Source of the DNA: Pseudomonadota bacterium | GTDB taxonomy: Bacteria; Myxococcota_A; Bradymonadia; Bradymonadales; GCA-2716585 | Assembly: GCA_005804885.1 (NCBI GenBank) | Contig: SYOX01000068.1 | Span: forward strand, 1 to 35,366 | Direction: 5' to 3' | Length of the DNA: 35,366 nt | Shown: one piece after another, positions 1 to 7,971 of the stretch | How positions within the stretch are numbered: the stretch's first letter is position 1 | Layout: each line of letters begins with the position of its first letter | The notes under the pieces: model-generated | Databases searched by the model: none | The model's input: only the letters and a program-made list of their open reading frames with translations | Told to the model about the DNA's origin: nothing | Position numbers and translations under genes: made by a program

Positions 1-711
1 ATCGACGAGATCCACCGGCTCAACCCGGCCATCGAGGAGAACCTGTATCCGGCGATGGAGGACTTCGAGTTTGACATCGTGATCGGGGAGGGGCCGCACG
101 CGCGCAGCCTGAAGTTGCAGCTGCCGCCCTTCACGCTGGTCGGGGCGACGACGCGGGCGGGGCTGTTGACGGCGCCTCTGCAGGCGCGCTTCGGCTACGT
201 GGCGCGGATGCGCTATTACGACGCCGAGGATCTGTCCAAGGTGATCACGCGCTCGGCGAAGATCCTGGACGTGCTGGTGGATCCGACGGGGGCCTTCGAG
301 ATCGCGCGCCGGAGCCGCGGGACGCCGCGCATCGCGAACCGGCTCCTGAGGCGGGTCAGGGACTTCGTGCAGGTCGAGGGCGCCGATGTGATCGACCGGG
401 AGGTCGCGGACGCGGCGCTGACGATGCTGGAGATCGACAAGGAGGGCTTCGATTACATGGATCGGCTCTACCTGAGCACGCTGATCGAGAAGTTCGACGG
501 CGGGCCGTCGGGGATCTCGACCTTGTCGGCGGCCATCGGTGAGGACAAGGACACGCTCGAGGAGGTCTACGAGCCCTATCTGCTCCAGGAGGGTTACATC
601 CAGCGCACGCCGAGGGGTCGTGTCGCCACGCGGCGGGCCTATGAGCACCTGGGGCTGGTGTGGGCGGAGGGTCGGGCCCGCGGCGACGACGATCAGACAG
701 ATCTCTTCTGA
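1..711 (+). CDS. ruvB: Holliday junction branch migration ATPase RuvB, 3' part only
   Basis: The reading frame is open from base 1, so the gene starts upstream of the window. The 236 visible residues begin in the Walker B region (IDEIHRLN). They continue through sensor 1 (GATTRAG), the arginine-finger region (LQARFG) and sensor 2 ([16 protein letters not shown]). They end in the winged-helix DNA-binding domain, with the family-typical stretch [19 protein letters not shown]. RuvB is a hexameric AAA+ motor that works with RuvA to move Holliday junctions during recombination repair. Full-length RuvB is about 340 residues, so roughly the first 100, including Walker A, are missing only because of the window edge. 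The C-terminus ends normally with an acidic tail. Nothing suggests a pseudogene. Confidence 0.97.
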   Translation: MDEIHRLNPAIEENLYPAMEDFEFDIVIGEGPHARSLKLQLPPFTLVGATTRAGLLTAPLQARFGYVARMRYYDAEDLSKVITRSAKILDVLVDPTGAFEIARRSRGTPRIANRLLRRVRDFVQVEGADVIDREVADAALTMLEIDKEGFDYMDRLYLSTLIEKFDGGPSGISTLSAAIGEDKDTLEEVYEPYLLQEGYIQRTPRGRVATRRAYEHLGLVWAEGRARGDDDQTDLF

Positions 712-788
712 GTCCGGGCCACCTGGTTTATGGTGATCGCGGGGCCGCGTGTGGCTCCTCCGCGCGGGCGGGACGCTTGGAGCAAGCC

Positions 789-1382
789 ATGACCGATCAC
801 GACGACCGGGGGAGCGCCGATCCTCAGGCGGCGCAGCGGGCCTTCGAAGACCTGATGGGGCACCTCGGGCTGGACGCGGGGCATGATCCGCAGCTTGAGG
901 GGACCGCGCAGCGGGTCACGGCGCTCTGGGCCGATCTCTTCTCGGGGCTCAGGGCGCCGGAGCCCGCGATGAGCGTGTTCGAGGCTGAGGACGGCGGCGG
1001 CGGCGGCGAGCCGGTGGTCATCCGCGACATCCCCTTCTACTCCATGTGCGCCCACCACCTGCTGCCCTTCTTCGGCACCTTCAACGTGGCCTACGTGCCG
1101 GACCTGAAGGTCGGCGGGGTGGGCTCCTTCGCGCGGGTGATCCGGCACTATGCGATGCGGCCCCAGGTTCAGGAGCGGCTCGTCGAGCAGGTGGCCGATC
1201 ACTTGAGCAGGGCGCTGTCGCCCAAGGGCCTGTACGTCATGTCCCAGGCCCGGCACCTGTGCATGGAGATGCGCGGAGAGAAGATCAAAGGGGGGCTGGT
1301 GTGCGCCGCGTCGACGGGGGTGCTCAAGGAGGGCCCCATGCGGGCGGAGGTGCTGGGGCTCTTGCGGGGGTCGGGCCGATGA
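789..1382 (+). CDS. folE: GTP cyclohydrolase I family protein, divergent active site
   Basis: This 197-residue protein has the FolE fold signature. It should convert GTP to 7,8-dihydroneopterin triphosphate, the first step to folate or tetrahydrobiopterin. Zinc ligands are present: C87 and H90 in MCAHHLLPFFG and C158 in ARHLCMEMRG. Other retained positions are R116, Q128/E129 in RPQVQER, H156 and R162. Against E. coli FolE, three usually conserved residues differ: the Glu of the CEHH motif is A88, and the Ser-Lys pair that contacts the triphosphate is G112-S113. A glycine run (residues 69-73) sits in a surface loop. The ATG at 789 is chosen because GGAG lies just upstream; the frame is also open further upstream but over non-family sequence. 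It follows ruvB by 77 bases. A FolE paralogue with altered substrate handling is possible. Confidence 0.88.
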   Translation: MTDHDDRGSADPQAAQRAFEDLMGHLGLDAGHDPQLEGTAQRVTALWADLFSGLRAPEPAMSVFEAEDGGGGGEPVVIRDIPFYSMCAHHLLPFFGTFNVAYVPDLKVGGVGSFARVIRHYAMRPQVQERLVEQVADHLSRALSPKGLYVMSQARHLCMEMRGEKIKGGLVCAASTGVLKEGPMRAEVLGLLRGSGR

Positions 1383-1459
1383 GGGGCGCGCTCGTGGAGT
1401 CGCCGAGGACCGCTGCGTAACCCACTGCCGTTGTTGAGATACCTTCCTTCATTGCGGCT

Positions 1460-3499
1460 TCAGGGCTCGAAGGTCTGCTGGTTGAGCTTGCGCTCGGCGT
1501 CGTTGGTGCCGGCGGTCAGGATCAGGGTGACGGGCTGCTCCTGGAGCGGCACGGAGACGTTGAACTCTGCGGTGGCGCCGGGCTCCAGGGTGGCCGCGGT
1601 GGCCTCGCCGCGATCGATCAGGGCGGGCTTCTTGCCTTTGGAGAAGACGCTCAGATCGATGGCGACGGGGCCTCGCAGGGCGCCGGCGTTGTTCAGGAGG
1701 GTGCCTTTGCAACGCAGGGCGTCCTGGTCCTTGTCGCAGGTCGCGCGAAGCAGGACGAGGGAGGGCTGGGCGAAGCGCTGGAGGATCTGGCTGACCTTGG
1801 CGCGCAGGCGATCCCGCGTCGGGTCGCCGTGGCGTGGGGCGGCGAGCTCCAGGAAGCGCTCCAAGGCGCCCTGGGCGAGCCGGATGCGGCCTGCGTCGAG
1901 GAAGGCCTCGGCGGCGTCGAGCTGTGCGTCGAGGTCGTCGGGGTTGCAGGCGACGGCGGCGGCCAGGTGGGTGAGGGCGTCGTTGAGCTTGCGGGCGCGT
2001 CGCAGGGCGAGTCCGCGGACGCGGTAGACGCCGCATTGCTGGGGCTGTTCGCCGAGGAGGTCGCCGGCGCGTTCGATGAGGAGGTCGAGATCGGCGGGCG
2101 ACTCGGTGCGCAGGGCGCCGATGAGCAGGGCGAGGCGGCGGGCGTCGTCGCCTTTCTTGTCGAGGCGGCCGAGGTGTCGCAGGGCCATGTCGAGGTCGTC
2201 GACCCGGATGGCCTCTTCGATGAGCAGGACGGCGAGGTTGGCTCGGGCCAGGGCCTCGGGGCTGTCGGGGGCGTCGTCCTGGGGGGCCTGATCGAGGAGG
2301 GGGTCGAGGAAGGCGAGGCCAGCCTTGAGGTCGGCGTCGAGGATCTGCATGCCGAGGTCGAGGCGGTCGGAGAAGGAGGCGGAGGGGTCGTCGGAGGCCG
2401 AGAGGATCTTGAGGGCCTTGTCGAGGTCGCCGGCGCCGAGGTGGTAGAGGGCGAAGTCGCGGGCGTGCATGTTGAGCCGGCGGTCCATGGCTTCGGCTTT
2501 CTTGAGCATCTGCGCGGCGTTGCGCGCGTCGCCTCGGCGTCGGGCGAGGTCGGCCAGTCCGAGGACGGCGCCGGTGTTGGCCTTGTCGAGGTCGAGGGCG
2601 GAGGTGTAGTAGGCCCTGGCGTTGTCGGGCTGGTCGAGGCGGCGGTTGATGTCGCCGAGGCGGGTCATGAGGATGGTCTTGTCGAGGGGGTCGCTGGTCT
2701 GGGCCATGAGGTTCATGAGGGCCTCGGCGTCGTCGAGGAGCTTCTGCCGGTGGGAGCGGATCGGGGGGGAGGGCAAGGGGATGTGGGTCCATGAGGCGGC
2801 GTTGGCGGCCGGATCGTAGGTGTGCAGGAGCTGGAACTCGTGGCCGGTGGAGGGGATGGACTCGGTGTGGAGGGCGGCGAAGCGGCGGACCCTGGGGTGC
2901 CAGTGGATGGCTGCGGCGAGCAGGGGGCAGTCGTCGGAGCCCTGGTCGGGGGCGTAGGGGCCGCCGGTGCGGCGCTGCTGTCGCAGCTTGTAGGCGGCCT
3001 GCGCGTCCTTGTCGATGACGTGGAGTTCGAAGGTGGTGGTGCAGACGCTGCAGCCGGGGCAGCGGGCGTCCATGGTGTCGGAGGGCTGGGGGAAGCGGTT
3101 GGTGTGGCTCAGGACGACGAGGGCGCCGTCGGGGCTGACGGCGCTGGTCAGCGAGGGTGTCAGGCGCATGGCGGCGAGGCGGGCCTTGAGGCTCTCGCGG
3201 GGGAGGGCGTCGGTCCAGGCGGCCTGGGGGGGGCCGGTGGGCTCGGAGTCCTTGAAGCGATCCAGGACGCGGCCGCTGGCGGCGCTGATGATCTCGACGA
3301 CGGCGTAGCGCCAGTTGACGGGGTTGCCCGAGGCGTCCAGCCCGCTGGCGCCGACGGTGACGCGGGTGACGATCTCCTCGCCCGAGTCGCTCCAGCCCAT
3401 CACGTCGATCTTCTGCGAGATGCTCTGTGCGCTGGCCGAGGCGGAGAGCCCAAGGAGGAGCCATGAGGTGATCAGCAGGGGGGCCAGTTTTCTGTGCAT
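1460..3499 (-). CDS. Exported TPR-repeat protein of unknown function
   Basis: This 679-residue protein starts with a clear Sec signal peptide (MHRKLAPLLITSWLLLGLSA, likely cut after ASA near residue 24). Residues about 25-240 form a domain I do not recognise, which contains a CPGCSVC motif at 147-153. Residues about 250-560 are helical repeats in the TPR style (for example RLGDINRRLDQPDNARAYY and LADLARRRGDARNAAQML). The last 100 residues look like a beta-sandwich, with a Cys pair in ATCDKDQDALRCKG. It probably sits in the periplasm or on the cell surface as a binding scaffold. It converges with the folE-like gene (77-base gap) and diverges from the S1 protein gene. An open but implausible frame also runs through the same stretch; the signal peptide and TPR pattern identify this frame as the real one. 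Confidence 0.85.
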   Translation of the reverse strand: MHRKLAPLLITSWLLLGLSASASAQSISQKIDVMGWSDSGEEIVTRVTVGASGLDASGNPVNWRYAVVEIISAASGRVLDRFKDSEPTGPPQAAWTDALPRESLKARLAAMRLTPSLTSAVSPDGALVVLSHTNRFPQPSDTMDARCPGCSVCTTTFELHVIDKDAQAAYKLRQQRRTGGPYAPDQGSDDCPLLAAAIHWHPRVRRFAALHTESIPSTGHEFQLLHTYDPAANAASWTHIPLPSPPIRSHRQKLLDDAEALMNLMAQTSDPLDKTILMTRLGDINRRLDQPDNARAYYTSALDLDKANTGAVLGLADLARRRGDARNAAQMLKKAEAMDRRLNMHARDFALYHLGAGDLDKALKILSASDDPSASFSDRLDLGMQILDADLKAGLAFLDPLLDQAPQDDAPDSPEALARANLAVLLIEEAIRVDDLDMALRHLGRLDKKGDDARRLALLIGALRTESPADLDLLIERAGDLLGEQPQQCGVYRVRGLALRRARKLNDALTHLAAAVACNPDDLDAQLDAAEAFLDAGRIRLAQGALERFLELAAPRHGDPTRDRLRAKVSQILQRFAQPSLVLLRATCDKDQDALRCKGTLLNNAGALRGPVAIDLSVFSKGKKPALIDRGEATAATLEPGATAEFNVSVPLQEQPVTLILTAGTNDAERKLNQQTFEP

Positions 3500-3871
3500 G
3501 ATCTTCTGCGCCCGTGGGGGGTGGTGGCGCGCGGATGGCGGCGCGCCCTCCTGTCAAGGCCAGGGACGCTATCACCTGGCATGGGGCGACGCAATCGCCT
3601 CGACGGCGATGGGGCAGGCGAGGCTTGCCAAGCGGGTCAGGATATCCTAAACCAGTGCATCGTTCCGAGCCTGCGGCCTCCGATCAAGGATGCACGGGTT
3701 CCATGGATGTATCTTCTTCAGGAGCCTCCTCCTCACCACCGACAGCGCCACCTCATCGACCTGGGAGTCTGCGCGGTTGTTTGTCCGCGTCGCCCCATCA
3801 GGACCGTGAAGGGCGCAGGCCCTCTCTGGCCGGAAGTGTCAATCCAGGGGGCTCCACACCACCGTGAAGTC
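3500..3871. other. Divergent intergenic region between the TPR gene and the S1 protein gene
   Basis: About 370 bases with no convincing gene. It must hold the promoters of both flanking genes. For the rightward gene the candidate at 3625-3653 implies a leader of about 210 bases. A frame continuous with the S1 protein runs through this region, but its translation has no family resemblance and lacks a ribosome-binding site at its start. A small palindrome (AGGAGCCTCCT) lies near 3721. Nothing else was recognised. Confidence 0.6.
3625..3653 (+). promoter_or_regulatory. Candidate sigma70-type promoter for the S1 protein gene
   Basis: TTGCCA (3625-3630) matches five of six bases of a -35 box. It is followed after 17 bases by TAAACC (3648-3653), a poor -10 box. 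The perfect palindrome AGGATATCCT (3639-3648) lies in the spacer and could be an operator. This is a sequence match only; the GC-rich context makes chance matches likely. Confidence 0.3.
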
Positions 3872-5677
3872 ATGACTGAGAAGCACCCCGAGACGCCCGA
3901 GCAGATCCCCCAGACCGATCTCCCCAACGTCGTGCGCCGCCGCCCTGCCCCGGAGCAGGCGCCTGAGCAGGCCTCGGCGGCCGCCGAGCCGCAGGCCCAG
4001 GCGACGGAGGCAGCGCCGGCGATCACCCCGGAGGAGGCGCAGGCCCACCAGCGCCGCCAGACGATCGACGTGAGCGCCCCGCCGAAGCCCGCGCCAAAGA
4101 CGGCCCCGGCGCCGTCTTCGGCGCGGGCTTCGGGACCGGACAACCTCGACGACGAGTTCAGCGCCATGATGAGCGCGGCCTTCAGCGGGCCGAGCAAGCC
4201 GAGGTCCTCGGAGCTTGTCGAGGGTCAGCAGATCGTCGGCAAGGTGGTGCACATCGGCGAGGACAACGTCTTTGTCGACGTCGGCTCCAAGAACGAGGGT
4301 TTTCTGGCGCGGCGCGAGGTTGAGCTGGACGGCGTGCTGCAGGTGGCCGTCGGTCAGCAGATCGAGGTCTTCGTGGTGGGCTTCGGGGCCAGCGGGGTGG
4401 AGCTGACCAGGGCGCTGTCGCGCTCCTCGGACGCCGAGGCCTCGCTCAGGCTGGCCTGCGAGGGCGGGATCCCGGTCGAGGGCAAGGTCGCCAGCCGCAA
4501 CAAGGGCGGCTTCGAGGTCACCGTCATGGGCGAGCGGGCCTTCTGCCCGATCAGCCAGATCGAGATGGACTTCACCGAGGACGGCGACGTCCACCTGGGC
4601 AAGACCTACCTCTTCTTGATCACGAAGGTCGAGGCCAAGGGCAAGCACCTCGACGTGGTGATCTCCCGGGCCGAGCTGGAGCGGCGAGAGCGGCGGGCGA
4701 AGCAGGACGTGACCTTCGCGACGCTCGAAGTCGGGCAGATCCGCCAGGGCGTGGTGCGCAAGATCATGCCCTTCGGCGTCTTCGTCGATCTGGGCGGGGT
4801 GGACGGCCTCGCGCACATCTCGGAGCTGTCGTGGGACCGGGTCGAGGACGCCGGCGCGGTGTACAAGCCCGGGGACGCGATCAAGGTCAAGGTCATCGGG
4901 CTCAAGGATATGGAGCTGGGGCCGGACAAGGCCCGCGTGAGCCTGTCGGTCAAGGAGACCCAGGGCGATCCCTGGGGCGACTTCACGAAGGACCACGAGG
5001 TCGGCGGCACCTATGAGGCCGAGGTCGTGCGGCTGGAGAGCTTCGGCGCCTTCGTGCAGATCGCGCCCGGGGTCGACGGCCTCATCCACATCTCCGAGCT
5101 GTCGCTGTCGCGCGTCCGGCACCCGAGCGACGTCGTCAAGGTCGGCCAGCAGATCCGGGTGCAGATCCTCGGGCTGGACTCGGGCCGCAAGCGCGTCTCG
5201 CTGTCGATGAAGTCGCTGCACGGCGATCCCTGGGAGAGCGCCCACGAGCGCTACGTCGAGGGCGTCGAGGTCGAGGGGACGGTCGAGAAGGTCGAGCCCT
5301 TCGGGGTCTTCGTGTCGCTTGAGCCCGGCATCACGGCCCTCATCCCCCAGTCGGAGCTCAACACCGAGCGCGGCCGCGACCCCAACATGGACTTCCGCCA
5401 GGGCCAGCAGGTCAAGGCCTGGGTGTTGACCCTCGATCAGGTCCGCCAGCGCCTGAGCCTGACCCGCCGCGATCCCTCCGAGGCCCGCCGCGAGCCCGAC
5501 GAGGAGCGCGCGCCGCGCCAGGAGACCCGCCGTGACGAGGGCGGCGGCCGTCGGGACAACAAGCCCCGTCGCGCCCCCGAGCCCGTCCAGTGGCGCGATG
5601 AGCCCGCGCGCGGCACTGGCCTGGGCACCTTCGCGGACCTCTTCCCCAAGAAGATGATCCGCAAGGACAAGGACTGA
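3872..5677 (+). CDS. S1 RNA-binding domain protein with five S1 repeats
   Basis: This 601-residue cytoplasmic protein has a disordered Pro/Ala/Glu-rich N-terminus (1-110). Five S1 OB-fold repeats follow at about 113-185, 198-270, 286-360, 376-448 and 462-535, and then an Arg/Glu-rich tail (540-601). Repeats 3-5 carry the standard S1 core, for example MPFGVFVDLGGVDGLAHISE and ESFGAFVQIAPGVDGLIHISE. The first two are more divergent, as in ribosomal protein S1, where they bind the ribosome. Bacterial S1 usually has four to six repeats and no long acidic N-terminus, so this may be an S1 paralogue rather than rpsA itself. The ATG at 3872 is chosen because the sequence upstream in frame is not protein-like; its ribosome-binding site is weak. 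The stress-protein gene begins 8 bases after the stop, which indicates one operon. Confidence 0.87.
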   Translation: MTEKHPETPEQIPQTDLPNVVRRRPAPEQAPEQASAAAEPQAQATEAAPAITPEEAQAHQRRQTIDVSAPPKPAPKTAPAPSSARASGPDNLDDEFSAMMSAAFSGPSKPRSSELVEGQQIVGKVVHIGEDNVFVDVGSKNEGFLARREVELDGVLQVAVGQQIEVFVVGFGASGVELTRALSRSSDAEASLRLACEGGIPVEGKVASRNKGGFEVTVMGERAFCPISQIEMDFTEDGDVHLGKTYLFLITKVEAKGKHLDVVISRAELERRERRAKQDVTFATLEVGQIRQGVVRKIMPFGVFVDLGGVDGLAHISELSWDRVEDAGAVYKPGDAIKVKVIGLKDMELGPDKARVSLSVKETQGDPWGDFTKDHEVGGTYEAEVVRLESFGAFVQIAPGVDGLIHISELSLSRVRHPSDVVKVGQQIRVQILGLDSGRKRVSLSMKSLHGDPWESAHERYVEGVEVEGTVEKVEPFGVFVSLEPGITALIPQSELNTERGRDPNMDFRQGQQVKAWVLTLDQVRQRLSLTRRDPSEARREPDEERAPRQETRRDEGGGRRDNKPRRAPEPVQWRDEPARGTGLGTFADLFPKKMIRKDKD

Positions 5678-5685
5678 GCCGCGCC

Positions 5686-6546
5686 ATGGACCTGAGGCAC
5701 ATCCTGACCGGGACCGACTTCTCCGACTCCTCCAAGGGGGGGGTCCGGGAGTCGCTCCGTCTGGCTCAGGCCAGCGCCGCTCGCCGCGTGACCCTCTTGC
5801 ACGTCACCGCCGAGATCAAGGACGCCGTGGCCCTGCGCCAGCGGATGCGGGAGTGGCTCCAGGGCATCCCCGAGTATACGGCCCTTGATGATCCCGAGGG
5901 TCGCGTGGCCGTGGATCTGGAGCAGGGCAGGATCACCTCGGGGCTGGAGCGCTGCGCGGCCCGGATCGGCGCCACCCAGATCATCGTCGGACCCCTGCCT
6001 CGCAACTTCACCGAGCGATACCTGACCGGCGCGATCGCCGAGCAGCTCTTCCACTCGACCCGCGTGCCGGTGCTGGCCACCCGCGCGCCCGCCACCGGGG
6101 GTTATCGGCATGTCCTCGTGCCGATGGACTTTTCGGACAACAGCCGCCGAGCGCTGGCGGCGGCCGCCTCGCTGATCCGGGATTGCCCCGGCGCCGCCGC
6201 CCCCGACGCGCGCATCGAGCTGCTGCACGTCGCCAGCATCCCAGGCGGCGCCCGGACCACCCAGGCCGGGCGCAGCCTCTTCGCCTCCATGGCGCAGGAG
6301 TTCGAAGAGAAGATGACCGAGATGGCCCGCCAGGAGGGCGTCGAGGACCTCGTCGACGGCGTCCGCGCCCTTCAAGGGGTCGTGCAGGAGGCCATCCCGG
6401 TCGAGGCCAGGAAGTGCGGGGCCGACCTCGTCTGCATGTCCTCAAGCTCCAGCCGGGGCTTCTTCGGGAGCACCGTCGACGCGGTCTTGCGCAACATCGA
6501 CATCCCCATGCTGGTCGCGCCAGCCGCCCCGCTCGCCGCCGGCTGA
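5686..6546 (+). CDS. Tandem universal stress protein (two UspA domains)
   Basis: The 286 residues contain two UspA-type Rossmann domains. The first runs about 1-135 (start RHILTGTDFSDSS, end HSTRVPVLATRAP). The second runs about 140-280 (start YRHVLVPMDFSDNS, end RNIDIPMLVAP). The second retains part of the nucleotide-binding loop (RGFFGSTVDAVLRN). The first has a degenerate version (GPLPRN..., LTGAIAEQL), so only one domain may bind ATP. Such proteins act in the cytoplasm in stress survival, usually as dimers; tandem forms act as a built-in dimer. The short 8-base gap to the S1 gene suggests co-transcription and perhaps translational coupling. The stop codon lies inside the first copy of a 35-bp direct repeat. 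Confidence 0.92.
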   Translation: MDLRHILTGTDFSDSSKGGVRESLRLAQASAARRVTLLHVTAEIKDAVALRQRMREWLQGIPEYTALDDPEGRVAVDLEQGRITSGLERCAARIGATQIIVGPLPRNFTERYLTGAIAEQLFHSTRVPVLATRAPATGGYRHVLVPMDFSDNSRRALAAAASLIRDCPGAAAPDARIELLHVASIPGGARTTQAGRSLFASMAQEFEEKMTEMARQEGVEDLVDGVRALQGVVQEAIPVEARKCGADLVCMSSSSSRGFFGSTVDAVLRNIDIPMLVAPAAPLAAG

Positions 6547-6653
6547 TCGCCCGCTTCGCACCGCGCGCGCCGACGTCGCTGGCTGCCCCCGCTTCGCTCC
6601 CCTCACGCTTGCTCCGCTGGCTGATCGCCCGCTTCGCTCGACGCACGCCGACG
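6541..6653. repeat. Direct repeat pair spanning the stop codon of the stress-protein gene
   Basis: GGCTGATCGCCCGCTTCGC occurs at 6541-6559 and again at 6619-6637. The likeness extends to about 35 bases (6541-6575 and 6619-6653, 31 of 35 identical by eye, ending in CGCCGACG). The period is 78 bases. The first copy contains the TGA of the upstream gene, so this looks like a duplication of the gene's 3' end and flank. The rest of the gap to 6757 holds only the GGDEF gene's ribosome-binding site (about 6747-6754). Confidence 0.7.
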
Positions 6654-6757
6654 CTTCTTGCGCTCGCGGATCCAGCCGTCCGCGAGGCGGGAGATTTTCA
6701 TGGCGATCCCGACACGATCCGATGTGCAGGTTGATGCCAACGTATCGGGAGGGGTCG

Positions 6758-7945
6758 ATGTCCCAGGATAGAGATCAGCGTCGGGTGGATGAGCTCAAGA
6801 AGACCGTCACGGGGCTTCAGCGCCGCCTTGAGCGCGAGGAGGCCGGTCGCAGGGCGCTGGAGCAGCGGCTCTTCGAGCTTCAGCTCTTCGTCGAGGCGGT
6901 CAAGGAGGTCCAGCAGGGCCTCGGCCAGTCCAAAGACGTCGGGGAGCTGCTCGGGGTGTTGCTGGGGCGCTCCATCGAGGCGATGGGTTCGGAGAAGGGC
7001 AGCTTGATGTTGTGGGACGAGGCCGAGGGCGCGCTTCAGGTGGCCGTAGTCCGGGGGCTGTCGGACCCCGCGCTGGAGCGGGCGATCAACAGCGGCCAGC
7101 GGCGATGCCGGCGGCTGCGCCGCGGCGAGGGGATCGCGGGTCGGGTCTTCGAGCGCGGGGAGGCCGAGGTGGTCGAGGGCGTGGGGCTCGACGGTCGCTT
7201 CGTGGGGTCGCGGCGGCATGTGCGATCGCTCCTGTGCGTGCCGCTGATGATCGGGGGGACCCCCATCGGGGTGATCAACATTACGAACAAGCGCGAGGGC
7301 TTCTTCACGCTGGGCGATCTGGAGCTGATGACGGCGCTTGGCTGCCAGGCGGCCGCGGCCATCGAGCGGACGCGGCTGGTGGAGCTGGCGACGATCGACG
7401 GCCTGACGGGGGTGCTGGTGCGGCGGCGGTTGATGGAGCGGCTCTCGGACGAGGTCAGCCGGACCAGGCGCTTTGGGCGGCCGATGTCCTTGATCTTGCT
7501 GGACATTGATCACTTCAAGCTGATCAACGATACGCACGGCCACCTCATCGGCGACGCGGTGTTGAGCCAGGTCGCGGCGGTCCTGAAGGACAACCTCCGG
7601 GTGGACATCGACGTCGTCGGGCGTTACGGCGGCGACGAGTTCGGGCTCGTGCTGCCCGAGACGGACGCGGCCGGGGCGCTGGTGGTGGCTCACAGGATCT
7701 TGTCGCTCGTGTCGGAGATCGAGGTGCCGGGGCGGCCGGTGACCCTGAGCATGGGGGTGGCGACGTGCCCGAGCGCCGGGGATACGGTGGAGGCGTTGAT
7801 GGCCAGGGCCGACGAGGCGCTCTACCAGGTCAAGGCGCGGGGGCGAGATGGGGTGAAGGTCTGGGAGCTTGACCAGCGGCCGGGGAGGCCGGTGAGCTGC
7901 GAGATCCGCGGGGAGCCGCGCGGGGGCCAGGCGCTCGACGCCTGA
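6758..7945 (+). CDS. GAF-GGDEF diguanylate cyclase
   Basis: This soluble 395-residue protein has three parts. Residues about 5-50 are a coiled coil (LKKTVTGLQRRLEREEAGRR). A GAF sensor domain follows at about 60-205 (LCVPLMIGGTPIGVINI). A GGDEF domain covers about 217-375 with the intact active site RYGGDEF (about 291-295) and the metal-binding LDIDHFKLINDTHGH. It should make cyclic di-GMP from two GTP in response to a small ligand or redox cue at the GAF domain. The usual product-inhibition site RxxD, five residues before GGDEF, is not present: the positions read V-D-I-D with Arg one place too early. The ATG at 6758 is preceded by GGGAGGGG. It converges with the pseudokinase gene, with only 26 bases between stops. 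Confidence 0.93.
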   Translation: MSQDRDQRRVDELKKTVTGLQRRLEREEAGRRALEQRLFELQLFVEAVKEVQQGLGQSKDVGELLGVLLGRSIEAMGSEKGSLMLWDEAEGALQVAVVRGLSDPALERAINSGQRRCRRLRRGEGIAGRVFERGEAEVVEGVGLDGRFVGSRRHVRSLLCVPLMIGGTPIGVINITNKREGFFTLGDLELMTALGCQAAAAIERTRLVELATIDGLTGVLVRRRLMERLSDEVSRTRRFGRPMSLILLDIDHFKLINDTHGHLIGDAVLSQVAAVLKDNLRVDIDVVGRYGGDEFGLVLPETDAAGALVVAHRILSLVSEIEVPGRPVTLSMGVATCPSAGDTVEALMARADEALYQVKARGRDGVKVWELDQRPGRPVSCEIRGEPRGGQALDA

Positions 7946-7971
7946 GGCGGGGGGCTTCGGGGATCGAGGGG

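Noticed and set aside
1449..3575. A 708-codon minus-strand frame overlapping the TPR gene
   Set aside because: It lacks the signal peptide and TPR pattern and reads as Arg/Pro-rich sequence typical of an out-of-phase frame.
3494..3871. N-terminal extension of the S1 protein into the intergenic region
   Set aside because: The extra residues have no family likeness, and the frame would overlap the start of the divergent TPR gene.
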